Shown here piece by piece: positions 9,902-18,116 of a stretch of DNA of 64,000 nt; within the stretch, counting starts at the first letter, position 1; every line of letters begins with the position of its first letter. The position numbers and the translations under genes are program-made. A model generated the notes under the pieces. The model worked only from the letters and a program-made list of their open reading frames with translations, was not told where the DNA came from and ran no database searches. Source of the DNA: Gammaproteobacteria bacterium (GTDB lineage: Bacteria > Pseudomonadota > Gammaproteobacteria > Pseudomonadales > Pseudohongiellaceae); NCBI GenBank assembly GCA_030682575.1, contig JAUXNX010000001.1:186001-250000 (forward strand). The letters run 5' to 3'.

Positions 9902-11932
9902 TTAGAGATTGATGATGGTCTGTGTCGCCGCATCGGTCGCGGAGATGATTTGCGCCGCCGCCTGGTAGTTGCGCTGTGAGATGATCAATTGCACCAGCTC
10001 CGCAGGCAGATCCACGTTGGAATCCTCCAGCGCGCCGGATTGAATGGCTCCCAGACCAGCTGTGCCGGCGCCGCTGACAGATGCAGCACCCGACTCACTG
10101 GTTTCCGCAAAGCGTGTACCTCCCATGTTGGACAAACCACCTGGGTTGGCGAAGTTGGCCAGCGCCACTTCACCGATGGCGCGAGACTGTCCATTGGAGA
10201 AGCGTGCCGAGATCAGACCACGACCGTTGATCTCCAATCCGGTCAATTGACCCTTGGCGAAACCGTCCTGATTGTTTGACTGCACAGAAAAATCACCGCC
10301 GAACTGCGTCATTGAGCTGAGATCGATACGGAAGTTCGAGTTGTTGGTGTTTTCGCCAACGTTCGGGTTACCTGGCACAGGGCCAGCGCCGACTCTGCGC
10401 CCTTGAGCATCAACCGGATTCCAGTTGGTGATCTCGATTGGCGTCTGGTTCTGGTCATACAGACCACCATCAGTGAAGACAATCGGGAATCTCGCCAGCA
10501 CAGGCTGACCATCCAGCGAGTTGGGGTCATAACCGATATTGCGCCCATCCACCTGCAGATAGACGCTCCAGGTATTCGCGGTATCACCAGCGTTCTCGGG
10601 ACGTTCCTTGACAAAGAACTGGGTCAGCGTGTGCTGGTTACCCAGCGTGTCGAAGACCGTGACGGCGGAAGAACGGAAATAGGTGTCAGGGTTTTTCGGA
10701 TCAAAAGTGTTGGTTTCGAATGGCACACCGGCCAATGCGTCAGTGCCAGAGATATCACCAAAAATGCTGTTGATTCGCGTAGATTGGTCGATTGGATCGC
10801 CCGCTGCGTCGACGCTTGATGCGGTCATGACCACACCTTCGTCCAGTGTAAAGTCCACTGTGCCACCAATCACGATGACTTCACCCGCTCCCACGTCAGC
10901 CGTGACCGGGCCTGCTCCGGCTATTGCAGCGCCTGACGAATTGCGCAGGGACGGCAGCATGGTGATCTCACCATTACCGCTGGAACCCGGAGTGATGACC
11001 AGATCCGATCCCAGATTGTGAGTGATCTCCAGGTTCCCCCCTACCATGCGGGCAGAGAGGTTGCTGGTAATGCCATTGATGGCCGCCATCACCTGTTCAA
11101 GTGCATCGAGATCAGTCGGGTCTACCTCGAACTCTCTGCCGTTGATTGCGAATCTTGTGGTTTCCGTTGCCGGCGCTGTCAACCCGCTGATATAGGCAAC
11201 CGATGTACCACGCGCCGTCACGCCATTGACCGCTGAGAACAGTTGAGCCACCTGGTTGGCGGTGGAGTTGGCGGGGACGCTGATCAGACGCGTGACGTTG
11301 TCACTGCCGACAACCGAGATGGCATTGGCTTCATAACCATTCTGGCGTGGATCAGTCAGATCGAGTTGTATGGGCGTACCGGAACGTCCCTGATTGGCGA
11401 CAAGCGTGCTGCCAATAATCGAAGAGGGCAATGCACTCGCATCAAGGTTGATGACACTCGAAACAAGAGTAGTCGGGCGCGGTGGAATCTCGCCGGTTGT
11501 GACCACCAGATCAGTGAGAGGACCACCACCCGCAGCGATGCCACTGGCACTCGCCGCGAAGCCCTGCAATCTTTCGCCTGCACTGTTAACGATAGTGCCA
11601 TTCTTGTCCGTACCGAATGCGCCGGCACGCGAGTAGCTGACGCCAGACTCACTGCGCTGGATGAAGAATCCACCACCGTTGATCGCCATATCCAGCGTAT
11701 TGTTGGTAAAACTGATGTTGCCCTGAGTAAAACTCTGATTGATCGCTTGCAGTGTCACACCACCGCCCTGCTGGCGAGAACCGCCACCCAGCACCGAGGC
11801 GGCATACACATCACCGAACGTGGCGCGGGACGACTTGAAGCCGTTCGTGCTGGAGTTTGCAATATTGTTACCTGTGATGTTGATTTCCTGTTGAGCTGCA
11901 TTCAATGCACTCAATCCGACGTTAAAACTCAT
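9902..11932 (-). CDS. flgE: Flagellar hook protein FlgE
   Basis: FlgE is the subunit of the hook, the flexible joint outside the cell. The N-terminus MSFNVGLSALNAAQQEINIT and the motif GNNIANSSTNGFKSSRATFG identify it. The C-terminus ELVQLIISQRNYQAAAQIIS with DAATQTIINL closes the D0 helix. At 676 residues it is much longer than enteric FlgE (about 400). The surplus is in the D2/D3-like middle, about residues 150-400, which also happens in Pseudomonas-type hooks. It lies between flgD and flgF. Confidence 0.96.
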   Translation of the reverse strand: MSFNVGLSALNAAQQEINITGNNIANSSTNGFKSSRATFGDVYAASVLGGGSRQQGGGVTLQAINQSFTQGNISFTNNTLDMAINGGGFFIQRSESGVSYSRAGAFGTDKNGTIVNSAGERLQGFAASASGIAAGGGPLTDLVVTTGEIPPRPTTLVSSVINLDASALPSSIIGSTLVANQGRSGTPIQLDLTDPRQNGYEANAISVVGSDNVTRLISVPANSTANQVAQLFSAVNGVTARGTSVAYISGLTAPATETTRFAINGREFEVDPTDLDALEQVMAAINGITSNLSARMVGGNLEITHNLGSDLVITPGSSGNGEITMLPSLRNSSGAAIAGAGPVTADVGAGEVIVIGGTVDFTLDEGVVMTASSVDAAGDPIDQSTRINSIFGDISGTDALAGVPFETNTFDPKNPDTYFRSSAVTVFDTLGNQHTLTQFFVKERPENAGDTANTWSVYLQVDGRNIGYDPNSLDGQPVLARFPIVFTDGGLYDQNQTPIEITNWNPVDAQGRRVGAGPVPGNPNVGENTNNSNFRIDLSSMTQFGGDFSVQSNNQDGFAKGQLTGLEINGRGLISARFSNGQSRAIGEVALANFANPGGLSNMGGTRFAETSESGAASVSGAGTAGLGAIQSGALEDSNVDLPAELVQLIISQRNYQAAAQIISATDAATQTIINL

Positions 11933-12002
11933 TTTTTCACCTCTCCATTCAAGGCTTCATTGGAACTGCGTTGATATTGATGATCGAATTCCTTACCACT
12001 AC

Positions 12003-12683
12003 CTAGTTGATCTGGATCACTTCACTGAGTGATGTAGGCCCAATCGCCGCCAGATTGAGTTTGAGTGAGCCACCTGGCTCTATGGTCACGCTGTTGACAT
12101 TCGCGCTCAGATAGATCGGGACACTGGTCGCCTCCCCACCCATGGAACCAGTGACGCTGAAACTGTAGAGGCCAGGCGGGAAGCGCTCGCCATTCGCTTT
12201 ATGGCCAGTCCAGATGAACTCATTGCGTCCAGAGCTCTGTGGTCCGAGTTCGAAGCTGTCCACCAGTTCGCCAGAGCTGCTGTAAACGGACAGGCTCGCT
12301 GACGCCATCGGTGCGTCCATTTCCGCCAACACACTCACGGCATTGCTGGCATCCAGCATGGTGAAATCGGATTTCACATGCACGGGTCGGCCAACCAGTG
12401 AAGTGGCCTGAAGTGTCTGCGTGGACTGAAACGCCGTTGCAAACTTGTCAAACCCAGCGGTCAGTTTCTGGCTCTCTTCAAGAGAGGAAAACTGCGCCAG
12501 CTGCGCCACGAATTCACCGTTCTCCTGTGGATTGGTGGGGTCCTGGTTCTCGAGCTGTGCAACCAGCAGTTTGAGAAATTCGTCGCGCCCCATCTCGTTG
12601 CGCTTCTTGTCCGGTTCCTTGTGCGCGTACTCTGACAGCACGCGACTCAGAGCTGTACCGCCTGCATTCGTGACATCACTCAT
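12003..12683 (-). CDS. flgD: Hook-cap / hook assembly protein FlgD
   Basis: FlgD caps the growing hook and is lost when the hook is complete. The N-terminal motif GRDEFLKLLVAQLENQDPTN and the following QENGEFVAQLAQFSSLEESQ are diagnostic. A FlgD Ig-like/Tudor region with EFIWTGHKANGERFPPGLYS follows. I place the start at 12683 (226 residues) because GAGG lies six bases upstream. A TTG two codons earlier is in frame but would overlap that site. Confidence 0.95.
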   Translation of the reverse strand: MSDVTNAGGTALSRVLSEYAHKEPDKKRNEMGRDEFLKLLVAQLENQDPTNPQENGEFVAQLAQFSSLEESQKLTAGFDKFATAFQSTQTLQATSLVGRPVHVKSDFTMLDASNAVSVLAEMDAPMASASLSVYSSSGELVDSFELGPQSSGRNEFIWTGHKANGERFPPGLYSFSVTGSMGGEATSVPIYLSANVNSVTIEPGGSLKLNLAAIGPTSLSEVIQIN

Positions 12684-12717
12684 TTTCAACCTCGTTCCTG
12701 TAGTCTTGCGGTCAATC

Positions 12718-13182
12718 TTACTGTCCCAGTGAAAGTACGCGCTGCATCATGCTGCGTGCAGCGTTCATGACATCGACGTTCATCTGGAACGAACGCGATG
12801 ACGAAATCATGTTGGTCATCTCTTCCACAATGTTCACATCGGGATAGAAGACATAGCCGTCGTCGTCGGCCAGTGGATGTTCAGGTTCGTAGCGCGGCTG
12901 CAGTGGTCGATTGCTCTCCACGATGCCCAGCACCTGCACACTCATACCCGAGTCTGTTGCAAAGTTGCTTTCTGCAAAATTGGCTGCAAAATCACCGCGC
13001 TGCATTGCTGCCTGCGCTCGCGTCTGTACTGCCGAGAAAATGGGATACCGGGCCTTATAGGTTTCCTCGGCACTGCGTGCCGCGCTGTTGCCATTGGCCA
13101 TGTTGCTGGCTGTGGTACTCAGCCGGATGCTCTGGGCACTCATGGCAGAACCGGAGATGTCGAAGATGTTCATCAGACTCAT
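12718..13182 (-). CDS. flgC: Flagellar proximal rod protein FlgC
   Basis: FlgC is a proximal rod protein. The 154-residue product contains NIFDISGSAMSAQSIRLSTT with SNMANGNSAARSAEETYKAR, the usual axial N-terminal helix. It ends with the conserved VDVMNAARSMMQRVLSLGQ. PDVNIVEEMTNMISSSRSFQ is the C-terminal rod signature. A GGGAG site precedes the start, and the gap from the flgB stop is three bases, indicating translational coupling. Confidence 0.96.
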   Translation of the reverse strand: MSLMNIFDISGSAMSAQSIRLSTTASNMANGNSAARSAEETYKARYPIFSAVQTRAQAAMQRGDFAANFAESNFATDSGMSVQVLGIVESNRPLQPRYEPEHPLADDDGYVFYPDVNIVEEMTNMISSSRSFQMNVDVMNAARSMMQRVLSLGQ

Positions 13183-13185
13183 GGT

Positions 13186-13605
13186 TTACTCTCCCTTCAG
13201 GGCTTTCATCAGCCCCAGGAATTTACGATTGAGGAATTCGAAGCTGGCCTGGTGCTCCAATGCATTACGGGCGAAGGCTGCATTCTCCAATTGCTCGTCC
13301 ACGCTGTTGCCGTCGGCAGATGCCTGACTGACCACGCGGTAGCTGAGAATGTCGTCACCGGCCGAGTCGCTGAAGCCACCAAGATGATGCGCGTGAGCGG
13401 TGCTGAGGCGTAGCATGCCACCACCGCTGTCTCCACCAAGCACACCGACACGGGCCTGCAGCACGGAGCGGAAGTCGAAATCCCGTGCCTTGTAGCCAGG
13501 GGTATCGACGTTGGCGATGTTGCTGGCAAGCACCTCGGTGCGCTTGCCGCGCAGCAGTAATGCCTGCTCATGGATTCCCAATGCGGTGCTGAAGTTGATG
13601 GACAT
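13186..13605 (-). CDS. flgB: Flagellar proximal rod protein FlgB
   Basis: FlgB is the first proximal rod subunit and the first gene of the flgBCDEFGHIJKL operon. The 139-residue product begins with MSINFSTALGIHEQALLLRG and has LASNIANVDTPGYKARDFDF, the typical FlgB motif. It ends in FLNRKFLGLMKALKGE. A GAGG site lies upstream of the ATG, and a sigma-54-type promoter ends about 40 bases upstream. Confidence 0.96.
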   Translation of the reverse strand: MSINFSTALGIHEQALLLRGKRTEVLASNIANVDTPGYKARDFDFRSVLQARVGVLGGDSGGGMLRLSTAHAHHLGGFSDSAGDDILSYRVVSQASADGNSVDEQLENAAFARNALEHQASFEFLNRKFLGLMKALKGE

Positions 13606-13643
13606 GCTGCTGGCCTCGATGATGTTGCGTACAACAAGCTGAT

Positions 13644-13660
13644 AGCAAACCTCGGGCCAA
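13644..13660 (-). promoter_or_regulatory. Sigma-54 (RpoN) promoter of the flgB operon
   Basis: On the minus strand the sequence is TTGGCCCGAGGTTTGCT. It matches the sigma-54 consensus YTGGCACGRNNNTTGCW at every defined base except one, with the invariant GG and GC ten bases apart. It lies about 40 bases before the flgB ATG. Flagellar rod/hook operons in Pseudomonas depend on RpoN with FleQ/FleR, so the site fits its context. Activator sites were not identified. Confidence 0.8.
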
Positions 13661-13692
13661 TATTTTTCTAGATACTTTTCAACAAGATAGAA

Positions 13693-13722
13693 TTATCGGC
13701 TCACTGAAGCGGCAAAGCTTTA
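13693..13722 (-). promoter_or_regulatory. Possible second, sigma-28-like promoter before flgB
   Basis: The minus strand carries TAAAGCTT followed, after 14 bases, by an exact GCCGATAA. Both half-sites fit sigma-28, but the spacer is three bases longer than the usual 11. It sits just upstream of the sigma-54 site. The spacing makes function uncertain. Confidence 0.35.
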
Positions 13723-13824
13723 CCGGGGGCAGGGCAAGGTTTGGCTGAGAGAACAAGGGAGTACTGTGGCGGTGCAGGCTGCGCCAGGGTTTGCACAAGA
13801 GGCGGCAGGGAATTGGCCCAAATC

Positions 13825-14685
13825 TCAGGGTCTGGCACGATAAACAGTGGCATTGACCGTGACACGCACGGGCTCATAGAGAGCAGCCACACCCGATGGC
13901 ATCGACTCGGAGGCCCCCAATACCAGAAAGGCACCAGGACTGAGAGTGGCGCGAATGCGGCGCAGGATGTCGCACTTCAGCTCCATGGAGAAGTAGATCA
14001 ACACATTACGGCAGAACACGATGTCAAAGGTGCCGAGCCCGGCAAAGCTTTCAAGCAGATTGAGGGCACGGAACTCCACACGACTGACAATGCCCGGTTG
14101 CAATTCATACAGACCATCACTGGCCTGATTGAAAAAGCGGTCACGGCGCTGATCGCTAAGCCCGCGATTGACCGTCGCCTGATCGTAACGGGCATCCCGT
14201 GCTGCAGTCAGCACCTTGCTGGAAATATCGGTGGCAATAATGGAGGGATCGCGGCGCACTATGCCTGGATTGCGAGCCTTGAACTCCTCCACAATCATGC
14301 TGATGGAATAGGGCTCCTGCCCCGAAGAACAAGCCGCAGACCAGATGCGTAATGTATCCCTGCGCTCGTTGACCAATAGCCGTGGCATCAACACATCACG
14401 CAGCACTTCGAAGGGAAAGACATCACGAAACCAGAACGTCTCGTTGGTGGTCATCGCGTCGATGATCTGTTCCTTCAAGCTGCTGCGCGGGTTCTGCTCA
14501 ATCCTCTTCACCAATTCGGCAAGTGTCTCAAGGTGGTGGGTAGAGAGCACTCTACGTATGCGGTTGGCAACGAGATACTGTTTGTTGTCGCTCAGGACAA
14601 TACCGCAGGCACGCTCCAGAAACGCCTGAAATACCCGGTAGTCCTCAGTCTTGAAGTACACATCTTCTTCGGGCATTGGCCCCAT
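13825..14685 (-). CDS. cheR: Chemotaxis protein methyltransferase CheR
   Basis: CheR methylates glutamates on chemoreceptors using S-adenosylmethionine. The N-terminal helical domain (YFKTEDYRVFQAFLERACGI) is followed by the Rossmann methyltransferase domain. Key motifs are TTNETFWFRD, the SAM-binding WSAACSSGQEPYS, and FDIVFCRNVLIYFS. The start at 14685 has AGGA about ten bases upstream; an ATG three codons later is possible. The open frame extends to 14796 without family-like sequence. In Pseudomonas cheR and cheV also sit between flgB and flgA, so the placement is conserved. Confidence 0.95.
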   Translation of the reverse strand: MGPMPEEDVYFKTEDYRVFQAFLERACGIVLSDNKQYLVANRIRRVLSTHHLETLAELVKRIEQNPRSSLKEQIIDAMTTNETFWFRDVFPFEVLRDVLMPRLLVNERRDTLRIWSAACSSGQEPYSISMIVEEFKARNPGIVRRDPSIIATDISSKVLTAARDARYDQATVNRGLSDQRRDRFFNQASDGLYELQPGIVSRVEFRALNLLESFAGLGTFDIVFCRNVLIYFSMELKCDILRRIRATLSPGAFLVLGASESMPSGVAALYEPVRVTVNATVYRARP

Positions 14686-14896
14686 AACATTCTGTCCTGA
14701 CAGTGCCGCCTGCCGCCGGAAATCGTTCCTGCTGTCCCTGCGGCACTGATTCCAACCTGAGGCCTGACAACCGCCCCTTGTCCAAGGCATGCTCATGCGC
14801 TGATGCTGGCTTGCATGCCAGAGTTGTCGTCCAAATTGCCACTTTCATAAGGGCAGAGGCCGATAAAGTAGTGCAAATTTTCATCACTGCCAGACC

Positions 14897-14912
14897 CGGC
14901 ACGGTAGTTGCT
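14897..14912 (+). promoter_or_regulatory. Sigma-54 promoter upstream of flgA
   Basis: CGGCACGGTAGTTGCT matches the sigma-54 consensus TGGCACGNNNNTTGCW with a single mismatch in the first base. The GG and GC dinucleotides are exactly ten bases apart. It lies about 100 bases before the flgA start, in the same direction. Regulation by RpoN/FleQ is inferred from the family. Confidence 0.75.
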
Positions 14913-15014
14913 GACTCTCACAGCAACAAACTGCTCATTGCCGGGACACGATCGCCACAGTCGCAAGGTGTCTCGACAAGCAGTGCCCATGGTAGCAAAG
15001 GTGGTGTACGAATA

Positions 15015-15827
15015 ATGAACAATTACTTGCAGCTTCAAAATCCTTGTCAAAAGCCAGCAATGGCAACGAGGATACACGGCTGGCGGCATACGCTGCTGGT
15101 CGTCGCCCTCACTGTGCTCGGACTCGCTACCAGCCTCTCGGACAGTGTTGCCAGTCCAGTCCTGGACGGACACACGCAAATCAGCACGGCAGTTCACGAC
15201 TTCATCGCCGGGCACTACCCGGATGCAGTGCAACTTTCGGAAGGCAATGCAGCGGCAACTTCCGGCCGTCGGGTGGAAATTGATGTCCCCCGTCTGGACC
15301 CACGCCTCAGTATTCAGTCTTGTCAGATGCCATTGCAGGTGCGGCTCAACCAGAATCAAACCCCGCTGGGCAAGATCTCGGTACGGGTGGATTGCCAGGA
15401 TGCGGCACCTTGGTCTCGCTACATTCCGGCCAGCGTAAGGGTCTATCAGCAGGTGGTGTTCAGCGCACGACCGCTGACACGCGGTAGCGTGATCGCAGTG
15501 ACGGACCTCCAGGTGAGCGAAGTGGACATTGCCAGCGTGCGGGGCAGCTGGCTGGCGGATACTGACATGGCGGTCGGCAAGGAGGTGCGTCGTACACTCC
15601 CCTCTGGTGTAGCAATCACTGCCGAAGCGCTGACGGAGCAGGAACTGATAGCCCGAGGCCAAACCGTAGTTCTCACAGCGCAGAAAGGTACGGTACTCAT
15701 CCGCCAACAGGGCGTAGCACTGCAGGCGGGTGAATCAGGCAAGCAAATCAGTGTACGCAACAGCAATTCCGGCCGGGTAGTGCAGGCCGTGGTAACCGGT
15801 CCGGGCGAGGTCGAGGTCTTGTTCTGA
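15015..15827 (+). CDS. flgA: Flagellar P-ring chaperone FlgA
   Basis: FlgA is a periplasmic chaperone that assists FlgI polymerisation into the P ring. A hydrophobic export signal (HTLLVVALTVLGLATS) is followed by an SAF-type domain. It contains YQQVVFSARPLTRGSVIAVT and the C-terminal QISVRNSNSGRVVQAVVTGP typical of FlgA. The start at 15015 has a GGTGG site about ten bases upstream; an ATG at 15060 lacks one. The product is 270 residues. It converges on cheV with a ten-base gap. Confidence 0.92.
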   Translation: MNNYLQLQNPCQKPAMATRIHGWRHTLLVVALTVLGLATSLSDSVASPVLDGHTQISTAVHDFIAGHYPDAVQLSEGNAAATSGRRVEIDVPRLDPRLSIQSCQMPLQVRLNQNQTPLGKISVRVDCQDAAPWSRYIPASVRVYQQVVFSARPLTRGSVIAVTDLQVSEVDIASVRGSWLADTDMAVGKEVRRTLPSGVAITAEALTEQELIARGQTVVLTAQKGTVLIRQQGVALQAGESGKQISVRNSNSGRVVQAVVTGPGEVEVLF

Positions 15828-15837
15828 TCAGTTGCCC

Positions 15838-16776
15838 TTAAACGGCGACCGGAACCCGCAAGCCAATCTGGGCGATTACCCGCCGCCCCAACTCGTCCGG
15901 ATTGAACTTGGCGAGGAAGTCGTCGGCCCCGACCTTTTCGACCATCGCCTTGTTGAACACACCACTCAATGACGTGTGCAGCAACACGTGAATCCTGCTC
16001 AACCGCGGGTGTCCCTTGATGTTTGCGGTCAACGTGTAACCATCCATCTCCGGCATCTCGATATCGGAGATGATCAGGCTGTAGAACTGCGTCGGGTCCT
16101 GTCCCTGTTCCAACATTTCCTGCAAGTGTGCTAACGCCTGACGTCCATCGTTAAGCAATGTCGTCTCCAGCCCCAGCGCCTCGCAGCAGCGACGAATCTG
16201 ATTACGAGCCACGCTGGAGTCATCCACGATCAGCACATGATGCTTCTCTTCCTTCGTGGTAAATCCATCACGGATGACATCTGCACTCAGATCACGCGGC
16301 GGAGGTGACACCTCGGCCAGAATCCGCTCCACGTCCAGAATCTCGACCAGGCGGTTGTCCACTTCGGTCACGGCGGTCAGATAATTGTCCTTGCCGGAGC
16401 CCTTGGGTGGCGGATGAATGGCCTCCCAGTTCATGTTGACGATGCGCTCGACGGAGCTGACCAGGAACCCCTGGGTCACATCGTTGTACTCAGTGATGAT
16501 GATGAAACCATCATGCACGTTGGCGATTGGCCGATGTCCGGTAGCAATGCTGAGATCAAGCACAGAGATCGTACGCCCTCGAATATAGGCAACACCGCGC
16601 ACCACGGAGCTGCTTCTGGGCAGAACGGTCAGGCGCGGGCACTGCAGCACCTCCTTGACCTTGAACACGTTGATGCCATAGACCTGATTGCTTGCCAGTT
16701 TGAACAGCAGCAACTCCAGCCGGTTCTGCCCGACCAGTTGGGTACGCTGATTCACTGACTCCATTAAGCCAGCCAT
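15838..16776 (-). CDS. cheV: Chemotaxis coupling/response protein CheV
   Basis: CheV couples receptors to CheA and adapts by phosphorylation. A CheW-like domain spans about residues 18-155. A receiver domain spans about 180-305, with acidic residues D185/D186 in LIVDDSS and the phospho-acceptor D238 in IISDIEMPEMDG. The length of 312 is standard. A GGAG site precedes the start. The divergent gap to flgM holds the promoters of both genes, but I found no clear sigma-54 or sigma-28 site on the cheV side. Confidence 0.96.
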   Translation of the reverse strand: MAGLMESVNQRTQLVGQNRLELLLFKLASNQVYGINVFKVKEVLQCPRLTVLPRSSSVVRGVAYIRGRTISVLDLSIATGHRPIANVHDGFIIITEYNDVTQGFLVSSVERIVNMNWEAIHPPPKGSGKDNYLTAVTEVDNRLVEILDVERILAEVSPPPRDLSADVIRDGFTTKEEKHHVLIVDDSSVARNQIRRCCEALGLETTLLNDGRQALAHLQEMLEQGQDPTQFYSLIISDIEMPEMDGYTLTANIKGHPRLSRIHVLLHTSLSGVFNKAMVEKVGADDFLAKFNPDELGRRVIAQIGLRVPVAV

Positions 16777-17118
16777 GTCGATCTCCGCTGCATCTTGGTT
16801 ACCAAAAGAGGTTGCTCTTGGATCAACTTATCGTCAGCCGGCCAGGATTCCTGAAGATTATCGGGTAAATAAATCCTCCGCTTGGAGATCAATGCGGCAC
16901 ACATATTGCTTTCCATCACCATGGAGCGAACAGGAAGTTGTTTGTTTGACGTGGCCTCTGTGGGCCGGACTGTGGTGGAATGACTCAAATCGGGACCGCC
17001 ATCACAAAAAACGTCAGAAAAGTGACGCCAAACGCTAAAGTTTTTCAGGTACAGGTCGCAAACATCAGGGTAGGCTGATCAGAAGCCTTCATGCACCCAG
17101 TGAATCAAGGTAAATGTC
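16777..17118. other. Divergent gap between cheV and flgM
   Basis: This 342-base stretch has no gene. The part next to flgM carries the sigma-28-type promoter listed separately. The rest holds two one-mismatch sigma-28 -10-like octamers on the cheV strand (near 16828 and 16858) without matching -35 elements, so I make no promoter call for cheV. Confidence 0.5.
17036..17062 (+). promoter_or_regulatory. Sigma-28 (FliA) promoter of flgM
   Basis: A perfect TAAAGTTT -35 is followed at the canonical 11-base spacing by GTCGCAAA, which matches 5 of 8 bases of the GCCGATAA -10. It ends about 56 bases before the flgM ATG. FlgM is the anti-sigma factor for FliA, and autoregulation by sigma-28 is well known for flgM in other Gammaproteobacteria. 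Confidence 0.65.
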
Positions 17119-17433
17119 ATGACTGTAAGCACAATTGGCAGCAACGCTACACCGACCCCGTCAGAGCATCGCAGCGCTGGTACGAGCGGCACATCGCCCG
17201 TATCCATCAATAGCGCGAGCGCTAATCGAGCGGCTGTGTCCGGCAGCAGTGATACCGTGCACATCAGCTCTCAGGCGATTGATTTGCAGGGCCTTGAGGC
17301 TCACATCAACCAGCTTCCCGATGTGGACAAGGCGCGTGTCGCCGAGCTCCGCACCCAGATCGCCAACGGCCAGTACCAGATCAACTACGACAAGGTGGCA
17401 GAAAAGATACTCGGGCTTGAATCCGAGCTCTAA
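17119..17433 (+). CDS. flgM: Anti-sigma-28 factor FlgM
   Basis: FlgM binds and inhibits FliA (sigma-28) until the hook is finished, then is exported. The 104-residue protein has a disordered, Ser/Thr/Ala-rich N-terminal half. The conserved C-terminal FliA-binding helix is VDKARVAELRTQIANGQYQI followed by NYDKVAEKILGLESEL. An AAGG site precedes the ATG. It starts a plus-strand run with flgN and the PilZ gene, as in Pseudomonas. Confidence 0.94.
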   Translation: MTVSTIGSNATPTPSEHRSAGTSGTSPVSINSASANRAAVSGSSDTVHISSQAIDLQGLEAHINQLPDVDKARVAELRTQIANGQYQINYDKVAEKILGLESEL

Positions 17434-17624
17434 CCTGCCGCTTTGTACCTGATCTCCCGACGTGATCGCCTGACTGCTCCAGTGGTCAGGCGCAGTCGGT
17501 ATCACCGTTGGCGCCCGTCTTTCGCAGGCCGCCATTTGACCAGCAGAATCGGATGCCCCGGCGTCCGGTTTTGCTCTTGTGTTTTCACCGTCGGGCGACT
17601 TCATCGCCCACAATGGAGCGGCAG

Positions 17625-18086
17625 ATGAGCGATCAAAATTTGCACAAATTGCTGGAAAAAGACTTGCAAAACGCCTTGAATCTTGAGAACTTGCTGCGCG
17701 CCGAACGCGCCCAGCTCGAGAGTCGGGATATCGGCGCATTGACCAGGACCTTGAGCGAGAAGGCCGAAGTGCTGGCCGCAATAGAGCGTAATGACGAATC
17801 GCGCAGGAGCATGCTCAAAGCTCTGGGGCTGCCGAATGACAGCCAGGGAATGCGCCAGTATTGCGCGGCATCAGCTGAAGGCCCGGCCCTGTATGACGAG
17901 CTGCGGCAACGAATCAGTCTGTGTGCAGGGCTCATTGAAATCAACGGTGCCATCGTGCACCGCAGCCGATTGAACACCAGGCAGGTGCTCGACATTCTGC
18001 AGGGCAAGGCAGCACAGGCAGATCTGTATACCCGGAAGGGAAACAACAACCGGACAGCGGAGTCCCGTGCAATAGCAGAAGCCTGA
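17625..18086 (+). CDS. flgN: Flagellar export chaperone FlgN
   Basis: FlgN is the cytoplasmic chaperone for FlgK and FlgL. The 153-residue protein is almost entirely helical and charged (LLEKDLQNALNLENLLRAER; ERNDESRRSMLKALGLP). I set the start at 17625 because GGAG lies six bases before this ATG. The open frame extends upstream to 17508 with proline/arginine-rich, non-conserved sequence. Its place after flgM supports the call. Confidence 0.9.
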   Translation: MSDQNLHKLLEKDLQNALNLENLLRAERAQLESRDIGALTRTLSEKAEVLAAIERNDESRRSMLKALGLPNDSQGMRQYCAASAEGPALYDELRQRISLCAGLIEINGAIVHRSRLNTRQVLDILQGKAAQADLYTRKGNNNRTAESRAIAEA

Positions 18087-18116
18087 CCACGGGCTCAACG
18101 ACGACCAGAACTGACC

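Noticed and set aside
14859-14866. Exact sigma-28 -10 octamer GCCGATAA upstream of flgA
   Set aside because: No TAAA-type -35 at the right spacing on the plus strand; the sigma-54 site closer to flgA is much better.
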